43,359 bases of DNA from Ruminococcus sp. (GCF_016287535.1 NZ_JAEFAJ010000028.1:1-43359), one strand, 5' to 3'; counted from the stretch's first letter, positions 1 to 7,875 are shown. Program-made: numbers and translations. Notes: a model not told the origin generated them from the sequence alone.

Positions 1-777
1 GGTACGCCGCTAATTGTTGTTGAAAACGGACTTGAACTTCGTCTTGGTCCTGATGAAAGCTATGAAGTTATAAATACTGTCCCTGCGCAGACACGACTTT
101 ATGAGAATGGATACAATAAGGATAACAACGATTGGCTGTTTACTTCATATAAAGGAAGGTATGGCTGGATTAGAACACATAAAAAAGACGATAATACGGC
201 AACTATCCATTATGATGCTGTTGCGGCTAAGCCTGTTATCTACCTCTATCCCGAAGAGGAGACCGATGTTCATGTGGAGCTTGAACTGACAGAAGCAGAA
301 CTGTCAACAACTTACCCTAAGTATAATAATGGCTGGGACGTAACAGCTTCTCCCGACGGTTCGCTGACGAACAAGGCTGACGGTACACATCATAAATATC
401 TCTTCTGGGACGCAGTAAACTGTCGTACAAGGTTTGACTTCTCCAATGGCTTCTGTGTTGCAGGCTGTGATACTGAGAGTTTTCTCAGAGAAAAACTCAC
501 CTATATGGGACTTACCGAAGAGGAGATGAACGAATTCATCGTATACTGGCTGCCTCTTATGGAGCATAACAAGTATAATCTCATATCTTTCCAAGGGGAT
601 GCCTATACTGATTCCGCAAAACTGAACATCACTCCCACACCTGACAGCCTGCTACGCATCTTCATGACATATGTTCCTCTTGAAGATGCAGTAGACATTC
701 AGCCTCAGCAGCTTGAGACCTTTGAAAGAAAGGGTTTTACGGTTGTTGAATGGGGCGGCAGCAAGATCAAGTCATAA
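1..777 (+). CDS. SH3-like / KPVIYLYP-motif protein, 3' part
   Basis: The frame is open from base 1, so the 5' end lies outside the window; 258 codons are visible. Residues about 12-47 look like a bacterial SH3 domain (LRLGPDESYEVI...DWLFTSYKGRYGWIR). This is followed by the segment KPVIYLYPEEETDV, which heads a conserved C-terminal domain in many secreted or surface proteins of Clostridia. The remaining roughly 170 residues carry no catalytic motif I recognise. Proteins of this type are usually exported, with the SH3 part binding wall or peptide ligands; the signal peptide would be in the missing part. An intrinsic terminator follows at 811. Function is not assigned. Confidence 0.75.
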   Translation, partial: GTPLIVVENGLELRLGPDESYEVINTVPAQTRLYENGYNKDNNDWLFTSYKGRYGWIRTHKKDDNTATIHYDAVAAKPVIYLYPEEETDVHVELELTEAELSTTYPKYNNGWDVTASPDGSLTNKADGTHHKYLFWDAVNCRTRFDFSNGFCVAGCDTESFLREKLTYMGLTEEEMNEFIVYWLPLMEHNKYNLISFQGDAYTDSAKLNITPTPDSLLRIFMTYVPLEDAVDIQPQQLETFERKGFTVVEWGGSKIKS

Positions 778-810
778 ACATATCTGAAAAAAGAATAAAA
801 ACAAATTATT

Positions 811-845
811 CGCCTGTATAATCAATTATATGGGCGGATTTTTTT
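811..845 (+). terminator. Intrinsic terminator after the 5' partial gene
   Basis: CGCC-TG-TATAA (811-821), loop TCAA and TTATA-TG-GGCG (826-836) pair as an interrupted stem, followed by a run of T to 845. It lies 33 bases after the stop codon at 775-777. Confidence 0.8.
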
Positions 846-899
846 GTTTGAAAAGCTGTTATGATATATTGTATTCGATATTTTCAACAGTACAGGCTA

Positions 900-968
900 A
901 CGGTATGGACGGTGAAAATAGTCTGACAGACATATTTTCAAATCTGTCAGGCACGATACTTATACCGT
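900..968. repeat. Two-tier inverted repeat
   Basis: Inner arms CTGACAGA (923-930) and TCTGTCAG (943-950) are perfect complements around a 12-base loop. Outer arms ACGGTAT (900-906) and ATACCGT (962-968) are also perfect. No T tract follows, so it is not a simple terminator. It could be a structured RNA or a protein-binding site. Confidence 0.5.
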
Positions 969-1221
969 GAAACAAACAACCTATTGAAAGAAATATAGCT
1001 GGTTAACCCTGTCTAATTCTTATTTACATTTTTCCCTCATATTCTCTGAGGCGATGATAGAAAGTGTTTGCCGAAGTCCAATTGTATTATTGATAAAGTT
1101 GTTGAAATTGAATTCAATTAGAAGAATACTATTTCATTAGTGATAAACGCATTCCACTCATTTATTCCACACGGAAATTATAAAAGGCTATAAATAGGCA
1201 AAAACAGTGCGTTACAAATAT

Positions 1222-1242
1222 TCGAATCCCTCTCTGTCCGCT
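1222..1242 (+). other. tRNA 3'-end-like fragment, candidate attachment-site scar
   Basis: The bases from TTCGAATCCC to CTGTCCGC read like the T loop, the 3' T-stem strand and the acceptor strand of a tRNA, with an acceptor end (TCTGTCC-G) like that of some serine tRNAs. The bases before it do not form the 5' T-stem strand, so this is not a tRNA gene. Such 3' fragments are typical of att sites left by tRNA-targeting integrases. No second copy was seen in the window. Confidence 0.4.
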
Positions 1243-1307
1243 TTTCTGTTACCTACAGAAAACAGTTTCAAATGAATTTTTGAAGTTCCGTGTGCGCAAA
1301 AAACAGG

Positions 1308-1329
1308 TGAAATGCACATGAAATGCACA
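1308..1329. repeat. Tandem 11-bp direct repeats
   Basis: TGAAATGCACA occurs twice back to back (1308-1318 and 1319-1329), one helical turn apart, about 70 bases from the tRNA-like fragment. Short direct repeats next to att cores are often integrase arm-binding sites; that role is inferred here. Confidence 0.5.
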
Positions 1330-1359
1330 CGACTGAAAGGTAGTATAACGATACGACAA

Positions 1360-1386
1360 CAACAGCTCCCGAGTTGGGAGCTGTTG
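1360..1386. repeat. Perfect inverted repeat / hairpin
   Basis: CAACAGCTCCC and GGGAGCTGTTG arms flank the loop GAGTT, giving an 11-bp stem. No T tract follows on either strand, so termination is not supported. Confidence 0.6.
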
Positions 1387-1830
1387 CTGTTAAATATGAT
1401 AAATAAAGATTCTTTGCGCGGATTTCTTGAAATTTCAAGCCCTGAGGCACACGCACTGCTATGCGCTCGCATAGCGACCTTCGGGTTATGAGGGCAATGT
1501 GTTGATTATTATTGGGAATTACGTAGTATTATATAATACTGTTTAATCCGCATATAATCAGCAAAATTCAACCAGCCGCCGATAATCATGAAAAAATAAT
1601 ATAGTAACTTTATTAGGAAAATATTAGGAAATCGTCTGCTGTAGGTTTATGATTGACTTTTTCTCTTGACGGCCTGTTAGTTCTGAAAGTAGCAATCAAA
1701 CAAATTATGTATATAGTAGTTTAAACATACGCATGAAAAACTATTTCTTCATATATTCTTAATCGAATACTTTGACCGTTTTAATATCATAATAATATAG
1801 CTTTGTCAAAGTATTTTTGTCAAAATGTGT

Positions 1831-1922
1831 CGGATTGAATTATAGAAATCTCTCGGATTGTATTTTGAAAATCTTTCGGATTGTACTTGCAAAATCTCAC
1901 GGGTTGTGATATAATAATACCA
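1831..1922. repeat. Four 23-bp tandem repeats upstream of the AAA ATPase gene
   Basis: Units begin at 1831, 1854, 1877 and 1900, each with CGGATTG (CGGGTTG in the fourth) followed by an AT-rich tail; units 1-3 also share an AATCT-type end. The period is exactly 23 bp. Units 3 and 4 contain the -35 and -10 elements of the promoter for the gene at 1938, so the array is placed like an operator. Confidence 0.8.
1887..1915 (+). promoter_or_regulatory. Promoter of the AAA ATPase gene
   Basis: TTGCAA (1887-1892), a 17-base spacer and TATAAT (1910-1915). It lies inside the third and fourth 23-bp repeats and ends 22 bases before the start codon. Confidence 0.7.
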
Positions 1923-1937
1923 AACGGAGGTGCTGTA

Positions 1938-3212
1938 ATGAAAAACGAAAAATATATGCCGCGACTGATCGACAAAATAATAGATGAGTACCTTTCCGCT
2001 TTCGGAGCACTTTGCATAGAAGGTGCAAAATGGTGCGGAAAGACTTGCAGCTCGGCTTACCACTCCAACAGTGAGATACTGATAGGTGATCCTGCTAACA
2101 ATTTTCAGAATCGCAAGCTTGCTGAAATGTCTCCGAGTATCGTACTGGAGGGAGAGGTTCCAAGACTTATCGACGAATGGCAGGAAGTTCCTCCACTATG
2201 GGACGCAGTAAGATTTGAAGTAGACAAGCGTTCATCAAAAGGACAATTCATTCTAACAGGCTCCGCTACACCAAACCACAAAGGAATAATGCACAGCGGT
2301 GCAGGCAGGATAGCAAGGCTCCGAATGAGGCCGATGTCACTTTACGAATCAAAGGACTCATCGGGCTTGGTCTCACTGAAAGATATGATAGACGGAAAAT
2401 TTACTCCGCGTATGACGGGAGAAGTTGACCTGAGAAAGCTTATGCAGCTGATCGTTCGCGGCGGCTGGCCTGGCAATCTTGATACTCCTGAATCACAGGC
2501 ACATCTTCTGCCGACACAGTATATTGATGCAGTTGTTGAAGATGATATCTTCAGACTCGACGGAATCAAACGCGACAGCAGAAAACTTAGGCTGCTGCTT
2601 CGTTCTCTTGCAAGAAATGAAAGCACAACAGTCACAAACAAAACCTTTAAAAAAGATATTAAAGAAATCGACGATGACGACATCAATATTGATACAGTAA
2701 CTGAGTATCTTGATATCTTCAAAAGACTTTTTATAACTGATAATCTTCCCCCATTTTCTTCTAATATCCGTTCATCGGTAAGGCTCAAACAGTCGGAAAA
2801 GCGCCACTTTGCAGATCCGTCGCTTGCTTGTGCATTGCTCGGGGCAAATGCCGAGAGACTTATCGGTGATCTTGAGACAGCAGGTTTCATGTTTGAAGCG
2901 CTCTGCGAACGTGATCTCCGTATATATGCCGAGGCAAATGGTCTGAACGCATTTCATTATCAGGATTATAAGGATAAAGAGATCGACACCGTTCTTGAAG
3001 CTCCCGACGGCGAGTGGTACGCCTTTGAAATAAAACTCGGCGCAAATCAAATTGATGAAGCAGCGAACAATCTTATTGAAATAAGCCGCAGCATAGAAGC
3101 CGACAACGGACGTCCACCAAAGCTTTTGTGTGTTATATGCGGACTATCAAATGCAGCATACCAACGTGAAGACGGCGTTTTTGTCGTACCGATAACTGCA
3201 CTGCGAAACTGA
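1938..3212 (+). CDS. AAA ATPase with C-terminal DUF4143 domain
   Basis: The ATG at 1938 is chosen because AACGGAGG lies 6-13 bases upstream; the product is 424 residues. The N-terminal AAA_14-type ATPase has a Walker A GAKWCGKT (residues 29-36), an acidic Walker B-like RLIDEWQEVP, and a sensor-like ILTGSATP. The C-terminal third fits DUF4143, with an EIDTVLE...FEIKLG pattern like a PD-(D/E)xK nuclease core. These proteins are widespread in anaerobes and archaea, mostly uncharacterised, and suspected of nucleic-acid or stress-related roles. The gene stands alone, with its promoter embedded in 23-bp repeats and a terminator at 3296, in an otherwise mobile-DNA region. Family assignment is firm; cellular role is unknown. 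Confidence 0.88.
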   Translation: MKNEKYMPRLIDKIIDEYLSAFGALCIEGAKWCGKTCSSAYHSNSEILIGDPANNFQNRKLAEMSPSIVLEGEVPRLIDEWQEVPPLWDAVRFEVDKRSSKGQFILTGSATPNHKGIMHSGAGRIARLRMRPMSLYESKDSSGLVSLKDMIDGKFTPRMTGEVDLRKLMQLIVRGGWPGNLDTPESQAHLLPTQYIDAVVEDDIFRLDGIKRDSRKLRLLLRSLARNESTTVTNKTFKKDIKEIDDDDINIDTVTEYLDIFKRLFITDNLPPFSSNIRSSVRLKQSEKRHFADPSLACALLGANAERLIGDLETAGFMFEALCERDLRIYAEANGLNAFHYQDYKDKEIDTVLEAPDGEWYAFEIKLGANQIDEAANNLIEISRSIEADNGRPPKLLCVICGLSNAAYQREDGVFVVPITALRN

Positions 3213-3238
3213 ATATTTTTATCAAACACAGTATCACC

Positions 3239-3263
3239 AACTATCGCAAAATTTGCGATAGTT
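3239..3263. repeat. 25-base near-perfect palindrome
   Basis: AACTATCGCAAA (3239-3250) and TTTGCGATAGTT (3252-3263) are exact complements around a single base. It lies between the ATPase stop codon and its terminator. Confidence 0.7.
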
Positions 3264-3295
3264 GAGCTGTTGCAATATTCGCAACAACTGAAAAC

Positions 3296-3333
3296 AGCTC
3301 CGCCTGAATTATCCTCAGACGGAGCTTTCTCTT
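3296..3333 (+). terminator. Terminator after the AAA ATPase gene, with a competing upstream stem
   Basis: AGCTCCG-C-CTGA (3296-3307) pairs with TCAG-A-CGGAGCT (3315-3326), followed by TTCTCTTTG. GAGCTGTT (3264-3271) can instead pair with AACAGCTC (3293-3300), which overlaps the left terminator arm, an attenuator-like arrangement. Confidence 0.7.
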
Positions 3334-3572
3334 TGTGTATGTGTTACAATTCAGATACTGCTTCATGCGTGGAAAACAAATTCGCGCCCCAGTTTTACTG
3401 AGGCACGAATCTGGCTACGGGCACTCCCCGCTGGCGGTCGTACTGAAACTTGAACTCAGACATCGGAGTATTCCGATTACTCACAGTTTAGCAAACTGTT
3501 CTTTAATAATATACCTCCATTAAACTTTAAATTTCCTTCTTCATCTCAAATATTAATAAGATTTACTCTGCT

Positions 3573-4367
3573 TTGGGCGTAGAAGCTTGTGCCCCGTCAG
3601 TTGAGACAAAGAGTACGAATGCCAGACTTGACAAAATTGAAAGCGTTCTTGTAGATATCTCAAAGCAGCGTATAGAACATTCCGAGCGGCAGTCGGAAAA
3701 ATCAACTGTGAAACGCACTATTATTCATGAAGAAATCACAAATACATCTGAGCAAGAGAGCACTACCACGATGGAAACTGAAACTGCTTCGTACAGGAGT
3801 CAGTTTGTCAAGTCGTTCGGAAACCGTATTTTTGAAGCCCATAAAGCTGCCGAAAAAGATACAAAAGAATTCCGATGTATCAAGGATTTACTTAGACTGC
3901 TCAATTCATATGTGTACCACCGCTTCAGAAAACAGTCCCCTCAAATAGGGTTTTACACGTATGGCATAGAGCAAATGGAGCAATTCACAACTATTATTAT
4001 CTTAAAGTATGCGACTGAGTACAGCAAAAGCCCATACAATGCAAAGTCATTTGTAAAAGAAATGCAGGAATGGATTTCAAAGATCGGGGTAGACGAACAA
4101 GTCACGTTACACGAATCGCTGCCTAAATGTCTGCATAAGTTTGAGATTGAACGTGATGTGCAGATCACTCCAACTGTCATGTACATATGCTGGCTGATAA
4201 CAGATAAATTAAGAAACGCTAAACGTACACAAAATGAAACTATAAATTTCGATGAACTTTTTAACTATGACTATTTCGATGACCTTGCAGAGAGAATCAA
4301 TCCTGATGTGTATGACAGTTGTTCGTATCCAATAAACCATGATAAACTATTAAATTATTTAAGCTGA
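3573..4367 (+). CDS. Unrecognised mobile-element protein, probably 5' truncated
   Basis: The frame is open from 3531 to the stop at 4365. No ATG lies near the front and the only early start is a TTG at 3573 without a ribosome site; the first ATG with some coding sense is much further in. This suggests that the front of the gene has been lost. Residues 1-75 (from 3573) are charged and Ser/Thr-rich; the rest is mostly alpha-helical with many aromatic residues, with no signal peptide or membrane segment. I do not recognise the family. Its stop codon overlaps the ribosome site of the next gene (TGAGGTGATAACTT then ATG), so the two form a unit. Context (xis and int downstream) suggests an integrative-element gene. 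Confidence 0.5.
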   Translation: MGVEACAPSVETKSTNARLDKIESVLVDISKQRIEHSERQSEKSTVKRTIIHEEITNTSEQESTTTMETETASYRSQFVKSFGNRIFEAHKAAEKDTKEFRCIKDLLRLLNSYVYHRFRKQSPQIGFYTYGIEQMEQFTTIIILKYATEYSKSPYNAKSFVKEMQEWISKIGVDEQVTLHESLPKCLHKFEIERDVQITPTVMYICWLITDKLRNAKRTQNETINFDELFNYDYFDDLAERINPDVYDSCSYPINHDKLLNYLS

Positions 4368-4378
4368 GGTGATAACTT

Positions 4379-5836
4379 ATGTATTTTAGCGATATTGCAG
4401 ATGAATTAAAATATCCTGCAAAATATAAACAGCGTATGCGAGCGGAGCATACGAAAATCATAGAATATGTCACAGCTCATTTTAAGCTCAGTCGTCAATG
4501 GCAAAGAAATGTCTTAAAGTTAATGAATACTGTTACCTGTCTTATACTGCAAAATGAAAGTATAACAATAGACTATAAGCAAGACGATATGATAAGTCAA
4601 ACTGCTCCTATGTTTATAGACAGTGACGAGATCGAACAAATTCTGAGCAGATATCATTGTGAGCAACTATTAATTACATGGAATAAAACAGAATGGGATA
4701 TTGATGAAGCGGCACCTGCTGTATCAGATACAGTTTCTGCTCCGCTCCCGGTAAAGTCTCCTTCTGCTACTCCGTCGGAAACTCCAAAAGAAGACTTATA
4801 CCTAAGAGCGCCGCAGTATCCGAGATACGATGTCCAGAAATACTGGCTTAATGAAATAATCGGCTCAGAGCATTTCTATATGCATAGCTCTTTGCCGATA
4901 ATTCCTGAAAAGCAGAATGATATATCCTGCACAACAGATGTGTCAATGATGACAGATAAGGACTTATTGAAGCTATACCCAAATCATCTTATACGCACGA
5001 GACACGCTGTCATGTATGAACCTATTGATGGTATCGATTATGATGAGGATTTAGGTCTTATACTGCCGATAAAAGGATACACGAAGAAAATGCTGAGAGA
5101 CAATATCTTACAGTATCCTCATTTCTATCAGCTTACCCGTATAGTAGGCGGTGAAGAGATAAGTTTCTACAGGCATATAGAGATAGACGGGGAACTGCAT
5201 GATACGCTGAATGTCTGGGATACACTGCCTGATGCAAAAAAGCTTCCCAAGACAGCTGAGTTTATCAAAGAATACATCATCAGGCGGTACCTGCTCGAAA
5301 GAGATAAGGGCGTAGAACATAAGTACCCGTTGAGAGGCAGCTTACAGCCATACTTAACTTTATTCGCACCTGCTGAGTTTTATACCAAACATAAATGTGG
5401 TGAGCCTGTGGAGCTGGCAAGGCAGTGTGTGAACGCCAGAGTTGATTTCTTTAAGACACGGAATCCCTATCTCGTCAGATATCGCAATGCGTTAGGGGGA
5501 CAGCCGACTTATAATACGATAGACTGTCCGTTCAAACCTTATTGCCGAAAATCTTTCTGCAATGCTTCGTGTCCTGATAATGCTGAATTTTCATTTTTAC
5601 TGGAACGCAATAATATCAGTCACGACGATGCTGTATTCGCCTCTGACATCAGAACGCTCTCAGACGTTTCAGAATGGCTCACAGCGGCTTCCAACTCGTA
5701 TAAGGTAGTTATATCCCGCAACAGCTCAGAGACGGCTTCTGCGTTATCCTACGCAGCGATATGCAACAGCTGGTACGGTAATCTTTTCAAAAATGACCTC
5801 CAAAAATTATATACATATAATCCTAGGTTAGGATGA
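4379..5836 (+). CDS. Unrecognised mobile-element protein with a four-cysteine motif
   Basis: 485 residues from an ATG preceded by GAGGTGA. Residues 110-140 are a Pro/Ser/Thr-rich linker between a helical N-terminal part and a larger domain. Residues 383-398 hold a C-x5-C-x4-C-x3-C group that could bind zinc or an iron-sulfur cluster. The last 45 residues (VVISRNSSETASALSYAAIC...) look like the opening of a further domain that stops abruptly at NPRLG. The C-terminus may therefore be cut short by a deletion or a mutation. No family is recognised. It is translated with the preceding gene and lies upstream of an integrase module, so I infer an element-maintenance or replication role, with low certainty. 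Confidence 0.6.
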   Translation: MYFSDIADELKYPAKYKQRMRAEHTKIIEYVTAHFKLSRQWQRNVLKLMNTVTCLILQNESITIDYKQDDMISQTAPMFIDSDEIEQILSRYHCEQLLITWNKTEWDIDEAAPAVSDTVSAPLPVKSPSATPSETPKEDLYLRAPQYPRYDVQKYWLNEIIGSEHFYMHSSLPIIPEKQNDISCTTDVSMMTDKDLLKLYPNHLIRTRHAVMYEPIDGIDYDEDLGLILPIKGYTKKMLRDNILQYPHFYQLTRIVGGEEISFYRHIEIDGELHDTLNVWDTLPDAKKLPKTAEFIKEYIIRRYLLERDKGVEHKYPLRGSLQPYLTLFAPAEFYTKHKCGEPVELARQCVNARVDFFKTRNPYLVRYRNALGGQPTYNTIDCPFKPYCRKSFCNASCPDNAEFSFLLERNNISHDDAVFASDIRTLSDVSEWLTAASNSYKVVISRNSSETASALSYAAICNSWYGNLFKNDLQKLYTYNPRLG

Positions 5837-5985
5837 CCAAAGTCAAAAAATACTTTCAAAGTTTAAAAGAATTTAATGACGTGGTTTGTATAAATTTATT
5901 TAAGGTTTTTATTTAAGGTGGGTTTTCAACATCATAAAAAATGAATGTAGCAAAGAATTATCATATCAAAGAGGAGGTGAGATGA

Positions 5986-6213
5986 TTGGCAAAAAAGAAT
6001 GAAAGGAGCGCATTGTACAAGTGTATCTGATGCAAGGTACGCTACTGGCAGAGCCTATGTGACATACCCGATGAAGAGCTTGCAGCGTACCTGCAGGTCG
6101 GAATTCACACACTTCACGAGTATGACAAGTCGGCAGAAAATGTCACACTCGGCAAAGTTGATAATCTACTCTACGTTACGGGTATGGAGCTTAGCGACCT
6201 AATTGCGCTGTAA
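5986..6213 (+). pseudogene. Small element gene interrupted by an in-frame TGA
   Basis: A strong ribosome site (GAGGAGGTGA, 5971-5980) precedes a TTG start at 5986. The frame runs 75 codons to TAA at 6211 but meets TGA at codon 15 (6028-6030). Downstream the frame reads ...RYWQSLCDIPDEELAAY... then LGKVDNLLYVTGMELSDLIAL, which looks like a small Cro/XRE-like helix-turn-helix protein of the kind found next to xis and int in Clostridial elements. The rest of the frame looks intact, so the stop is either a recent nonsense mutation, a sequencing error, or a point of recoding. No in-frame ATG restores a full protein. Other frames here give only shadow products. Confidence 0.6.
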
Positions 6214-6281
6214 AAAACTTTAAGTGCTTAATAAGTGTACTTCGGAACTGGAATGAAAATGGAAAGGACGGATTACAAACT

Positions 6282-6485
6282 ATGAAAGAAATAATGATCC
6301 CCGTATGGGAAAGATATGCTTTAACTGTAAATGAAGCTGCTGAATATTATCATATCGGAGAATCCAAACTTCGAAGAATTGCAGAAGAAAATCCTGACGC
6401 TGATTTTATAATAATGAACGGCAACAGAGTGCTGTTCAAAAGAATCAAATTTGAAAGATTCTTAGATCAGGCAACAGCGTTATAG
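6282..6485 (+). CDS. xis: Excisionase, Tn916 Xis type
   Basis: 67 residues; the ATG follows GGAAAGGACGG about 10 bases upstream. The pattern of a short basic winged-helix protein (LTVNEAAEYYHIGESKLRRIAEENP, then VLFKRIKFERFLDQ) matches the Tn916-type excisionase family. These proteins bind element ends and bias the integrase towards excision. It sits 85 bases before the integrase gene, as in Tn916-like elements. A terminator and a separate int promoter lie between the two, so they need not be co-expressed. Confidence 0.85.
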   Translation: MKEIMIPVWERYALTVNEAAEYYHIGESKLRRIAEENPDADFIIMNGNRVLFKRIKFERFLDQATAL

Positions 6486-6497
6486 TTATTTAAGCTA

Positions 6498-6526
6498 TTG
6501 AAATAGACCCGTACTTGTGTTATAAT
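6498..6526 (+). promoter_or_regulatory. Promoter of int inside the xis-int terminator
   Basis: TTGAAA (6498-6503), 17 bases, TATAAT (6521-6526). The -10 lies in the loop of the hairpin at 6506-6545, so a transcript starting near 6533 lacks the left arm. Confidence 0.6.
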
Positions 6527-6551
6527 TAACCTGCAAGTTCGGGTCTCTTTT
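6506..6551 (+). terminator. Terminator between xis and int
   Basis: GACCCG-T-ACTTG (6506-6517) pairs with CAAGT-T-CGGGTC (6534-6545) around a 16-base loop, followed by TCTTTT. It would stop transcripts arriving from xis. Confidence 0.65.
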
Positions 6552-6570
6552 CAGAAAGGAGCAGTTTATC

Positions 6571-7776
6571 ATGAGCGAGAAGAGAAGAGACCACAAAGGC
6601 CGTATCCTGAGAGACGGAGAAAGCCAACGTTCTGACCTCAAATACCGTTTCGCCTATATTGATAATTCAGGGAAACGTAAGGAAGTAACCAGCTGGCGTT
6701 TGGATGATGCTGATCCTACTCCGGCTAATAAACGCAAAGGTCCGTCGTTAAGGGAAATGGAGAGGCAAATCGAAAAAGATAAGTATAATCACATTCTCTC
6801 AAACGGCGGAGAGTACACCGTTCTTTCCTTAGCAGAAAAATACATCTCCCTCAAAACAGGTGTCAGAATCAACACTGAGACAGGTTACAAGACCGTGCTC
6901 AACATCATCAGGAACGATCCCTTCGGAAGCAGGAGGATCGATACTGTCCGGATATCTGATGCCAAGGCATGGCTGATAAAGTTACAGCGTGAGGACGGTA
7001 AAGGATACAGCTCGATACATACCATCAGAGGCGTTCTAAGGCCAGCGTTTCAAATGGCTGAGGATGATGATCTGATACGAAAGAATCCATTTCAGTTTCC
7101 TCTGTCAACAGTGATCATCAACGACAGCGTCACTAGAGAGGCTATAACAGAAAAACAGCAGGCCGACTATCTTGAATTTATTAAGCAGGATAAGATCTAT
7201 AGCAAATACTATGAAGCAATTTTCATCCTGTTTAACACTGGACTGCGTATTTCCGAATTCTGTGGGCTGACTGTATCCGATATTGATTTTGAGAAGAATC
7301 GTATCAAGGTAGACCACCAGCTCATACGAGCCAGTAATATGAAGTATATCCTTCAGGCTCCCAAAACGGAGAAGGGCATCAGGTACATACCTATGACCGT
7401 TGAAGTCGCTGATTGCTTCAGAAGAATAATCAACAGGCGCAAAAGAGTCAGAACAGAGCCAGTTATAGGAGGCCGCGTAGGATTTCTGTTTCTGGACAAG
7501 AATTCAAAGCCGACTGTGGCACAGCACTGGGAAAAGTATATGCAGCGCATCAGGGAGAAGTATAACAACGACATCGGCCGTCTACCGCTGCCTGCTATCA
7601 CTCCGCATATCTGCAGGCATACCTTCTGCACTAACATGGCTAAGAACGGTATGAACCCCAAGATGCTTCAGTACATAATGGGACATGCAGACATAACCGT
7701 TACATTGAATACGTATACTCATGTCCAGTATGAAGATGCGGAGAAAGAGATGAAGCGCTTATACGGTATCGTTTAG
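6571..7776 (+). CDS. int: Tyrosine recombinase / integrase, Tn916 type
   Basis: 401 residues, ATG after AGAAAGGAGCAG. The N-terminal part (about 1-80) resembles the Tn916 arm-binding domain, then a SAM-like core-binding domain (about 85-180) and the catalytic domain. All catalytic residues are visible: Arg226 (TGLRISE), Lys265 (APKTEKG), His346 and Arg349 (HICRHTF), His372 (MGHAD) and the nucleophile Tyr382 (NTYTHV). The spacing matches Tn916 Int, and the length (401) is close to the family norm. It should cut and join element ends. It looks functional, unlike some neighbours, and is driven by its own promoter at 6498. Confidence 0.95.
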   Translation: MSEKRRDHKGRILRDGESQRSDLKYRFAYIDNSGKRKEVTSWRLDDADPTPANKRKGPSLREMERQIEKDKYNHILSNGGEYTVLSLAEKYISLKTGVRINTETGYKTVLNIIRNDPFGSRRIDTVRISDAKAWLIKLQREDGKGYSSIHTIRGVLRPAFQMAEDDDLIRKNPFQFPLSTVIINDSVTREAITEKQQADYLEFIKQDKIYSKYYEAIFILFNTGLRISEFCGLTVSDIDFEKNRIKVDHQLIRASNMKYILQAPKTEKGIRYIPMTVEVADCFRRIINRRKRVRTEPVIGGRVGFLFLDKNSKPTVAQHWEKYMQRIREKYNNDIGRLPLPAITPHICRHTFCTNMAKNGMNPKMLQYIMGHADITVTLNTYTHVQYEDAEKEMKRLYGIV

Positions 7777-7855
7777 CATTAAACATTCATTTTACCATTT
7801 TATCGTAGTAAAAATTCACAAAAAACACTGGTGTAGCCCAATATATGGTCGAACT

Positions 7856-7875
7856 TTTTTCCACAGTTTTTCCAC
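7856..7875. repeat. TTTTTCCAC direct repeats downstream of int
   Basis: TTTTTCCAC occurs at 7856-7864 and 7867-7875, an 11-bp period, 80-100 bases after the integrase stop codon. The placement fits integrase arm sites at the element's right end. No matching core repeat was found on the other side. Confidence 0.35.

Larger units (their letters stand above)
778..1937. other. Gene-poor 1.16-kb stretch with several repeats
   Basis: No convincing protein gene is seen on either strand. The two minus-strand open frames at 1212-1472 have no ribosome site and odd composition. What it does hold: the terminator at 811, a two-tier inverted repeat at 900-968, a tRNA 3'-end-like fragment at 1222, tandem 11-bp repeats at 1308, a perfect 10-11 bp hairpin at 1360-1386, and 23-bp tandem repeats at 1831. 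The pattern resembles the scar of a lost or decayed mobile element. Confidence 0.5.
3213..3572. other. Hairpin-rich intergenic stretch
   Basis: Contains a 25-base palindrome (3239-3263), a stem that competes with the terminator (3264-3300), the terminator itself (3296-3333), and ATCGGA/TCCGAT arms at 3463-3478. No convincing gene is seen. Confidence 0.6.

Noticed and set aside
1222..1242. A complete tRNA gene
   Set aside because: Only the T loop onward matches; the 5' T-stem strand, anticodon arm and acceptor 5' strand are missing.
1831..1922. A CRISPR array
   Set aside because: The four 23-bp units are directly adjacent, with no spacers of 25-45 bases and no cas genes nearby.
2342..2890. 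A minus-strand 182-codon frame within the AAA ATPase gene
   Set aside because: It is fully antisense to a well-supported gene and has no start signals or family match.
3395..3463. A 22-codon minus-strand frame (MSEFKFQYDRQRG...)
   Set aside because: It has no ribosome site and no promoter; it may be a remnant but cannot be supported as a gene.
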